NCBI GenBank assembly: GCA_028692765.1
Contig: JAQUWT010000012.1
Span: forward strand, 1-32,828
From: Patescibacteria group bacterium
GTDB taxonomy: Bacteria > Patescibacteriota > Patescibacteriia > Patescibacteriales > UBA12465
Direction: 5' to 3'
Length of the DNA stretch: 32,828 nucleotides
In this document: positions 1 through 6,229 of the stretch, one piece after another
Numbering within the stretch: position 1 is the stretch's first letter
How the letters are laid out: every line of letters begins with the position of its first letter
Translations under genes and position numbers: made by a program
Notes under the pieces: generated by a model
What the model saw: only the letters and a program-made list of their open reading frames with translations
Database searches by the model: none
What the model was told of the DNA's origin: nothing

Positions 1-33
1 AAATGATTAAAAAATATTTTATATCCTAAAAAT

Positions 34-1182
34 ATGAACACCAAAAAAGCCATATCTATAATTGTTGGTCTTGAGGAAACCAACAATTTTAAAACAATTA
101 TCCAACACTTAAAAAGCTTAAATAGTGCAGTTGCTAACCCGCTAAAAATGAAAGAGTTAAGAAGATTAGTTCGCAAAGAAATCAGCGAGAGAAAAAGACT
201 GTCTAAACTAAATACAAAAAATAACCCCCTTAAAATCCAATCTGGCAAAGAATTACTTAAATCTAATCTACACCAAGAATGGATTATTCAAGATATTTTA
301 CCAGAAGGATCAATAAGCATAATTTCAGCGAAGCCTGGCAGCTTTAAAACCTGGCTAACCTTATATTTTGCGATATGTATTGCTAAGGGGGAATCGGTCT
401 TTGGGGTATTTAAGGTGAAGCAATCAAGAGTTTTAATAATTGACGAGGAAGACTCTCGGGCGCTAATAAAAAACAGGTTAATTAAACTTGGTGATAATGG
501 CAATACAGACATTAATTTTAGTATTATGAATGGTTTTATGGCTGATAATGAAGAAAAAATGCAAATATTAATGGACGAGCTAAAAAGAAGAAAAATCAAA
601 GTACTGATTATGGATAGCTTGGTGAGAATTCATTCAGGCGATGAAAATAGCGCTAGAGATATGTCCAGTTTATTTCGTAAAATTTCGATTTTAAAAGAGA
701 ATGGCATAACAGTCCTAATAACACATCATCACAGGAAAGGTCAAAATAACCAAAATTATGATAACCAAGAGATGCGTGGTTCAGTAGATATTCTTGCCGC
801 TCTTGACTGTCATATGATGGTAAAAAAAGACGGCGAAGACTTAAAAATTAAACAAACAAAAAATCGTTATATGCCAGAGATTTCTCCCTTTAAAATCTCT
901 TTTGTAGAAGAGGACAAGAGAATGGTTTTTGCATTCAAAGAATACTCTAACGGATTAAATACGCCCACGGACAAGCAAGATAAAAATAGAGAGGCTGTTT
1001 TGTCTTTTATTAATAAACGAGATGGAGCAATAACTCAGGATGAAATATATCGAGAATTTCAAGGCTCTATTGGTAAAAACAACATCCTAACAATTTTAAA
1101 AAATCTTGAACAGGAACAAAAAATAAAAATTATAACTGGGAATAAAAATAGGAAATTATATATCAAGGGTTCTGTTTTTTAG
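34..1182 (+). CDS. RepA-like / AAA_25 RecA-fold ATPase of a mobile element
   Basis: ORF 382 aa; Walker A-like ISAKPGSFKTW, Walker B-like VLIIDEED and VLIMDSL, THHHRKG motif typical of RSF1010 RepA-like ATPases. Confidence 0.75.
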   Translation: MNTKKAISIIVGLEETNNFKTIIQHLKSLNSAVANPLKMKELRRLVRKEISERKRLSKLNTKNNPLKIQSGKELLKSNLHQEWIIQDILPEGSISIISAKPGSFKTWLTLYFAICIAKGESVFGVFKVKQSRVLIIDEEDSRALIKNRLIKLGDNGNTDINFSIMNGFMADNEEKMQILMDELKRRKIKVLIMDSLVRIHSGDENSARDMSSLFRKISILKENGITVLITHHHRKGQNNQNYDNQEMRGSVDILAALDCHMMVKKDGEDLKIKQTKNRYMPEISPFKISFVEEDKRMVFAFKEYSNGLNTPTDKQDKNREAVLSFINKRDGAITQDEIYREFQGSIGKNNILTILKNLEQEQKIKIITGNKNRKLYIKGSVF

Positions 1183-1222
1183 TTTTTTAATATCTAAGGG
1201 ATTTAAAAAACTAAAAAACAGA
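1171..1222. repeat. Perfect 20-bp inverted repeat (12-nt loop) spanning the ATPase stop codon; possible terminator or recombinase site
   Basis: tctgttttttagttttttaa (1171-1190) and ttaaaaaactaaaaaacaga (1203-1222) are exact reverse complements. Confidence 0.85.
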
Positions 1223-1335
1223 CTTGCTAATTTTCTTTTTTCTGCATGATTACAAGATTTACCGCTAAAACATTTAGATTTTTTGATTTGCGTCTTATAT
1301 TATAAGCATTTCTAATCATCCCCAATCAAAAATCT

Positions 1336-2079
1336 ATGACAAAAAAAGCACTTGCTTATTATCGTGTATCAACCGATCTTCAAAAAGAAGAAGGAACAAT
1401 TGAAGTTCAAAAAATGAAGGTCAGAGAATTTGCTATCAAAAATGAATATCTGATTATTGAAGAATTTTCAGACGATGGGTTTAGTGGTGGCTTAAGTGAT
1501 AGGCCGGGCCTAAAAAATCTTCTTGATTTATTAAGCAACACCGAAGCGGAATATATAGTTATTTATAAACTAGATAGACTGGCGAGAGATTTATACATTC
1601 AAGAAGGACTAATAAAAGAGTTTAATAAAAATAATAAGCAATTAATTTCAGCCCTTGAACCAGATTTAGATAGTAGCGATCCTTTCAGAAAAGCTTTCAG
1701 ACAAATGCTTGGTGTATTCTCCGAATTTGAAAGAGCAATGATCGCTTTAAGACTTGAAGGTGGTAGAGAAAGAAAAGCTAAAAATGGTGGTTGGCATGGC
1801 GGTAAAATTTATGGCTATGACAACAACGAGGGTAATTTAGTTATTAACCAACAAGAAGCTAAGACGATTATACTGATATTCAGCCTAAGGAGAAAAAAGA
1901 AGTCTCTAAAAAACATTGCTAAGACTCTTGCAGAGTTAAATATTCCCACAAAAAGAGGAAACGAGAAATGGAGTCCATCAACTATAAAAAAGATTCTAAG
2001 TAATCCAATCTATAAAAAGGGCTTAATCTCTTATAACGGTGAAAGATATCAATCATCTTTTGAGATAATTTTAAATTAA
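1336..2079 (+). CDS. Serine recombinase (resolvase domain plus short Recombinase domain, no zinc ribbon)
   Basis: N-term ALAYYRVSTDLQ with catalytic Ser, YKLDRLARD motif, EFERAMIALR; C-term LNIPTKRGNEKWSPSTIKKILSNPIYKG. Confidence 0.9.
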   Translation: MTKKALAYYRVSTDLQKEEGTIEVQKMKVREFAIKNEYLIIEEFSDDGFSGGLSDRPGLKNLLDLLSNTEAEYIVIYKLDRLARDLYIQEGLIKEFNKNNKQLISALEPDLDSSDPFRKAFRQMLGVFSEFERAMIALRLEGGRERKAKNGGWHGGKIYGYDNNEGNLVINQQEAKTIILIFSLRRKKKSLKNIAKTLAELNIPTKRGNEKWSPSTIKKILSNPIYKKGLISYNGERYQSSFEIILN

Positions 2080-2095
2080 TCATTTTAATGATTAA
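2076..2095. repeat. 20-bp near-perfect palindrome TTAATCATT-TT-AATGATTAA between the two recombinase genes
   Basis: Read directly; overlaps the stop codon of the first recombinase and lies just before the start of the second. Confidence 0.7.
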
Positions 2096-2098
2096 ACT

Positions 2099-3691
2099 AT
2101 GAAGAAATTTTTTAGCTACATAAGAGTCAGCTCCAAAGAACAGGCTGATACAGGCGCATCATTAGAAGCTCAAAGAGAGTCAAATTTAAAATATGCTCAA
2201 GAGATAGGTGTTGAAATTGTAAAAGAATTTACAGAGGTGCAAAGTGCCGCCAAAAAAGGACGCGTTCAATTTAATTTAATGATTAAAGAGTTAAAAAGAA
2301 AAAGGGATATTAATGGCATTATTTTTCACGACGTTGATAGATCCACTAGACAATATTTTGATTTAGCAGAGCTAATGGAATTGAGTGAGAATGGCTACGA
2401 AATCTGTTACAGCAGAACCAGACTTACTCTTAATTCAACCGGGAGTAAAACGCTTGCCGGAGTTCAGGCAGTAATGGCTAAACAATTTATTGATAATCTA
2501 TCTCAAGAAACTAAAAAAGGAATGTATAAAAAAGCCGAACTAGGTTATTCAGTATTTGGCAAAGTCCTTTTGGGATATAAAAAATCTGGAGTGGGCACAA
2601 GAGAACTTGATCCCATGACCGCACCGTTAATCAAAAAATGTTTTGATTTATACGCCACCAATAAATACACGCTCAAAGAATTAGCTGACGAACTATATAA
2701 AAAGGGGCTAAGAACTCATAATAATAAACGACTTGAATACACAAAGATCAGCAGAATTTTAAATGATAAATACTATATGGGCATTATCGAGATAAAAGGC
2801 AGAGTTTATATCGGACGTCATCCTGCTATTGTTTCTGAAAAACTGTTTAATAAGGTCCAGAGCCTACTACAAAGAAGGTTTACGCCTCATACCAAGAGAA
2901 ATGAATATAAATTTCAACATCTCTTAAAATGTGGTTTATGTGGACAGACCTTAAAAGCAATGACAGCTAAACATAAATACCCGTATTACTACTGTCGCAA
3001 TAAAGATTGCCAAGCAAAAAGCTATTCGGAAAAAATGGTTGAGACCGTCTTGTCGGAGGAACTGGATAAAATAAAGTTTAATAAGCAAGAAACGGCCCAG
3101 CTCTTAAAAGTTGCCAAAGACCTAAAAAGGACTTATTTATTTGAGCTTGAAAAAATGGAACAAGCTCTAAGACTTAAAATAATCAACTGTAACGATAAAT
3201 TAAGCAGTTTAACAGACCATCTTTTAGACGGCACAATTGATAAAGATGTTTATGAGCAAAAAAGAGCCCAATTTACCCTTGAGAAAAAAGCTCTTGAATC
3301 TGAGATTAATGACTTTAAAAAGACAAACGAAAGCTCATTCAGTAAAATTGGAGAGCTTACAAAACTACTCTCTAATCCTGCTCACTCTTTTAAAGTGGCA
3401 AACCACGAAAATAAGGCTAACCTTATTAAGAAAATGATAAAAACTATCAAAATATTCCCGACAGGGGTCAATTTAGACTGGCAAACCACATTTTTACACT
3501 TATATAACAGAAAAAACGAGCTTTTAGACTCGTCTTTTCCAACTGGGGTGCCCATCGGGAATCGAACCCGAAATAACAGGACCACAACCTGCTGTGTTAC
3601 CACTACACCATGGGCACCATGCTTATTAAATCGACTTACTTATGAGAATCACAATGATGGGAACAGCAACTGCAATCGCAACCGAAGCTAA
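2099..3691 (+). CDS. Large serine recombinase/integrase with zinc beta-ribbon and coiled coil; its 3' end reads antisense through tRNA-His
   Basis: SYIRVSSKEQ resolvase motif, DVDRSTR, Recombinase domain, CGLCGQ...CRNKDC zinc ribbon; residues after about FPTGVPIGNRTRNN are antisense tRNA. Confidence 0.9.
   Translation: MKKFFSYIRVSSKEQADTGASLEAQRESNLKYAQEIGVEIVKEFTEVQSAAKKGRVQFNLMIKELKRKRDINGIIFHDVDRSTRQYFDLAELMELSENGYEICYSRTRLTLNSTGSKTLAGVQAVMAKQFIDNLSQETKKGMYKKAELGYSVFGKVLLGYKKSGVGTRELDPMTAPLIKKCFDLYATNKYTLKELADELYKKGLRTHNNKRLEYTKISRILNDKYYMGIIEIKGRVYIGRHPAIVSEKLFNKVQSLLQRRFTPHTKRNEYKFQHLLKCGLCGQTLKAMTAKHKYPYYYCRNKDCQAKSYSEKMVETVLSEELDKIKFNKQETAQLLKVAKDLKRTYLFELEKMEQALRLKIINCNDKLSSLTDHLLDGTIDKDVYEQKRAQFTLEKKALESEINDFKKTNESSFSKIGELTKLLSNPAHSFKVANHENKANLIKKMIKTIKIFPTGVNLDWQTTFLHLYNRKNELLDSSFPTGVPIGNRTRNNRTTTCCVTTTPWAPCLLNRLTYENHNDGNSNCNRNRS
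3544..3618 (-). tRNA. tRNA-His (GTG), encoded CCA, encoded G-1
   Basis: Reverse complement GGTGCCCATGGTGTAGTGGTAACACAGCAGGTTGTGGTCCTGTTATTTCGGGTTCGAATCCCGATGGGCACCCCA; anticodon loop TTGTGGT. Confidence 0.96.
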
Positions 3692-3806
3692 AAGCAAACA
3701 TCTCTTCAATTTCTTCTCTGGTTTTCTTTTTGGCCACCGGCTCTTTTTTCACTGTCTTTGCTTTAGTTGTCTTTTTAACTAACGTCGCTTTTTTCTTATT
3801 TTCCAT
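3636..3806 (-). CDS. Small 56-aa Lys-rich protein with Cys/His-rich C-terminal tail (not in ORF track)
   Basis: MENKKKATLVKKTTKAKTVKKEPVAKKKTREEIEEMFAFSFGCDCSCCSHHCDSHK*; intact ATG to TAA between tRNA-His and tRNA-Arg. Confidence 0.7.
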   Translation of the reverse strand: MENKKKATLVKKTTKAKTVKKEPVAKKKTREEIEEMFAFSFGCDCSCCSHHCDSHK

Positions 3807-3842
3807 ATAACAATAAATAAATTTAATTCAAAATTAACCTCG

Positions 3843-3914
3843 TACGCCCAGTAGGAATCGAACCTACGTATCCAGCTTAGAAGGCTGGTGTTCTATCCGT
3901 TGAACTATGGGCGC
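3843..3914 (-). tRNA. tRNA-Arg (TCT), no encoded CCA
   Basis: Reverse complement GCGCCCATAGTTCAACGGATAGAACACCAGCCTTCTAAGCTGGATACGTAGGTTCGATTCCTACTGGGCGTA; anticodon loop CTTCTAA. Confidence 0.95.
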
Positions 3915-3989
3915 AAATTCTTGATAATATCCAGATAATACAAGATAAAAATGAGACTGTCAAATAGATAATACTAACTAAAGTTAGCA

Positions 3990-4772
3990 TTATTTACCTA
4001 AATCACGCTGACGTCTGGCCTCAAAAATTAAAATACCGGCGCTAACAGAGACATTTAAAGAATCAATGCCGGCCTGCATAGGAATAATTATATTTTCATC
4101 GGCATTATTAATCCAAAAATTACTTAAACCGGTGGCCTCGGTGCCCATAACCAAAGCCGCCGCTTGTTTCCAGTTTATATCGGTATAATTTTTTGCCGCT
4201 TTGATATTGGTGGCAAAAATTTTAATATTTTTAGATTTTAACCAATCCAGGGTGTCTTTCTGGTCGGCTAAAACCACCTGATCGCTAAAAACATGCCCGG
4301 AGCTGGCTTTAATTACATTAGGGTTATATAAATCTGTCTGTAAATTATTTAAAATAACGGCATCCACCTTGGCGGCATAAGCCGTTCGCAGCATCGCTCC
4401 TAAATTTCCCGGTTTTTCCACCGCTTCGAGCACTAAGACTAGAGGATTAGGCTTAACCTTTAAATCGGACAAAGAACGATAGCGCGGCCGCACTAAAGCC
4501 AGCCAGCCATTAGGATTATCGGCGTAAGCAATTTTATAAAACACCTCTTTAGATACTGTAGTGGGATTTAAAGGCGCCTCTAGCCAGGTTTCTTGGCTTA
4601 ATTCTGGGCAATGTAAAATCTCTATAAATTCAAAACCATAATCAAAAGCCACCTTAATTTCTCTAAGGCCGTCGACGGCAACTATTTCTTGTTTTTGCCT
4701 TGACCTTACTTTTCTCAATTTTACAATATTCTTAATCAAAGGATTTTGAAGGCTAGTAATGATTGTATCCAT
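3990..4772 (-). CDS. SpoU/TrmH-family RNA methyltransferase
   Basis: LVLEAVEKPGNLGAMLRTA, VMGTEATGLS and IPMQAGIDSLNVSVSAGILIFEARRQR motifs of the SPOUT family. Confidence 0.95.
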   Translation of the reverse strand: MDTIITSLQNPLIKNIVKLRKVRSRQKQEIVAVDGLREIKVAFDYGFEFIEILHCPELSQETWLEAPLNPTTVSKEVFYKIAYADNPNGWLALVRPRYRSLSDLKVKPNPLVLVLEAVEKPGNLGAMLRTAYAAKVDAVILNNLQTDLYNPNVIKASSGHVFSDQVVLADQKDTLDWLKSKNIKIFATNIKAAKNYTDINWKQAAALVMGTEATGLSNFWINNADENIIIPMQAGIDSLNVSVSAGILIFEARRQRDLGK

Positions 4773-4793
4773 ATCTAGACATTATATCTTATT

Positions 4794-4820
4794 TGACAAA
4801 ATTTCAACATCTGATAAAAT
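4794..4820 (+). promoter_or_regulatory. Sigma70-like promoter (TTGACA ... TAAAAT) for micropeptide ORF
   Basis: tttgacaaaatttcaacatctgataaaatag; predicted start site falls at or next to the ATG at 4828. Confidence 0.55.
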
Positions 4821-4827
4821 AGTTGTC

Positions 4828-4908
4828 ATGTTAAGAAGAAATTTAAAAGCTGTTATCATTATCATTAGCCTGATTATTATCGGTCCGGCCGGCTTTTATT
4901 TGTCTTAA
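4828..4908 (+). CDS. 26-aa predicted single-TM micropeptide
   Basis: MLRRNLKAVIIIISLIIIGPAGFYLS*; framed by a promoter-like sequence and a terminator. Confidence 0.4.
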   Translation: MLRRNLKAVIIIISLIIIGPAGFYLS

Positions 4909-4940
4909 CCAAAATATTTCCCAAAGTTAAGAAAATAGAA

Positions 4941-4968
4941 ATCGGCCCTCGTTTGGACCGATTTTTTT
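4941..4968 (+). terminator. Intrinsic terminator
   Basis: ATCGGcCC TCGTTT GGaCCGAT TTTTTT. Confidence 0.75.
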
Positions 4969-4999
4969 GTTCATTATAAAACCTCAAAAAATAGTAAAA

Positions 5000-5235
5000 A
5001 TGTACAAAATTGAAGAAAAAACCGGAAAAATCCAGCAATCTCGAATTGCTAGTATTAATGATTTACTCTCTGAATGCCAAGTCCAAGGCGCAAAAATAGC
5101 GTCCCTACCAAAAGAACAGCAGCTGGCAGGGATGGAGTTGCTAGAAAAAAACTCGCCGAGTTAATGCAAATGATAAAAACGGCAAAATTTGTAGCCAAAC
5201 ACGGCGAAGACCACGAACGCATGACTTCATGCTAG
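5000..5235 (+). CDS. Small protein, possibly expressed through a -1 frameshift at A_AAA_AAC (0-frame stop at 5164, -1-frame stop at 5235)
   Basis: 0 frame MYKIEEKTGKIQQSRIASINDLLSECQVQGAKIASLPKEQQLAGMELLEKNSPS*; -1 frame after GAA AAA AAC continues LAELMQMIKTAKFVAKHGEDHERMTSC*; terminator follows. Confidence 0.45.
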
Positions 5236-5244
5236 AGAAGTTAA

Positions 5245-5273
5245 AAAGCGGACAAACTAAGTCCGCTTTTTTA
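5245..5273 (+). terminator. Intrinsic terminator
   Basis: AGCGGAC AAACTAA GTCCGCT TTTTT. Confidence 0.85.
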
Positions 5274-5316
5274 TTTGAAGTTAAATCTGATATAATGTTT
5301 ATAAATAAAGAATAAT

Positions 5317-6228
5317 ATGAAAAATCAAGCTCAAATCAGATATAATCCTCTCAACGGCCGCAGTGTTATTTTTGCCCCCAAAAGAGCAAAGAGGCCGAAT
5401 GATATAAAAAATAAGACGAAAGAGGCTGTTTGTCCTTTTTGTGCGTCTAGCGTAAAAAAAGCTACCATCCTGCAACAATGGCCCTCCTCCGGCCAATGGC
5501 AAAGCGCGGCAATAAAAAATATCTATCCCGCCCTATCAAATAAAAACAAGAATGCCTACGGCTATCAAGAAATAATTATCGATTCCGAACATCACTGTGA
5601 AAATTTTTCCGAGCTTAACTTAAAACAAATAGAATCACTGCTTAAACTCTTCCAACTTCGCAATTTGGAATTAGCCAAAGACAAAAAAATTAAATATATT
5701 TTAACCTTTAAAAATCAAGGCCGGGCAGCCGGCGCTTCCTTGCGCCATATCCATTCCCAAATATTCGCCTCTTCAATCCTGCCGCCGGAAATTATTGAAG
5801 AAAGAAACAGAGTGGCTTTATACCAAGCGGAGAATGGAGTTTGCCCCTACTGCCTATTAACAAGCAATGAAAAGAAAAGCCAGAGATCAATTTGGCAAGA
5901 CAGCAAAATGATAGCTATCTGCCCCTTCGCTAGCGAATTTCCGTACGAGGCCTGGATTATTAGCAAGCGGCACGTGGATAATATTACCCTTTTAAACGAA
6001 GGCGAGTTAAAATCACTGGCCAAAATTCTCAAACTAATCGCCGAAAAATTAAAATCATTGGATTACGATTTTAACTTTTTTTCCCATAACGACATTGATA
6101 ACCAGCATCAGCATTTTTATATAAAAATACAGCCACGCCCCAATATCTGGGCGGGCGTAGAACTCGGTTCCGGCCTAATAATCAATCCCATGATGCCGGA
6201 AGACGCCGCTAAATATTACAAGAAATAA
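5317..6228 (+). CDS. galT: Galactose-1-phosphate uridylyltransferase-like (HIT superfamily)
   Basis: RYNPLNGRSVIFAPKRAKRP, CPFC, GASLRHIHSQIFAS, CPYC and FPYEAWI motifs. Confidence 0.85.
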   Translation: MKNQAQIRYNPLNGRSVIFAPKRAKRPNDIKNKTKEAVCPFCASSVKKATILQQWPSSGQWQSAAIKNIYPALSNKNKNAYGYQEIIIDSEHHCENFSELNLKQIESLLKLFQLRNLELAKDKKIKYILTFKNQGRAAGASLRHIHSQIFASSILPPEIIEERNRVALYQAENGVCPYCLLTSNEKKSQRSIWQDSKMIAICPFASEFPYEAWIISKRHVDNITLLNEGELKSLAKILKLIAEKLKSLDYDFNFFSHNDIDNQHQHFYIKIQPRPNIWAGVELGSGLIINPMMPEDAAKYYKK

Positions 6229-6229
6229 T

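Noticed and set aside
288-599. Antisense ORF within the RepA-like ATPase (and similar overlapping ORFs such as 5847-6032, 15622-15858, 17164-17409, 23634-23888, 24857-25117, 29047-29442)
   Set aside because: Fully overlapped by recognisable coding genes on the other strand; low-complexity translations with no motif.
3382-3603. Minus-strand ORF MVTQQVVVLLFRVRFPMGTP...
   Set aside because: Starts inside tRNA-His and runs antisense to the integrase; no independent coding signal.
4967-4999. N-terminal extension MFIIKPQKIVK of the 5000 gene
   Set aside because: Overlaps the end of the upstream intrinsic terminator; a start at 5000 is more plausible.
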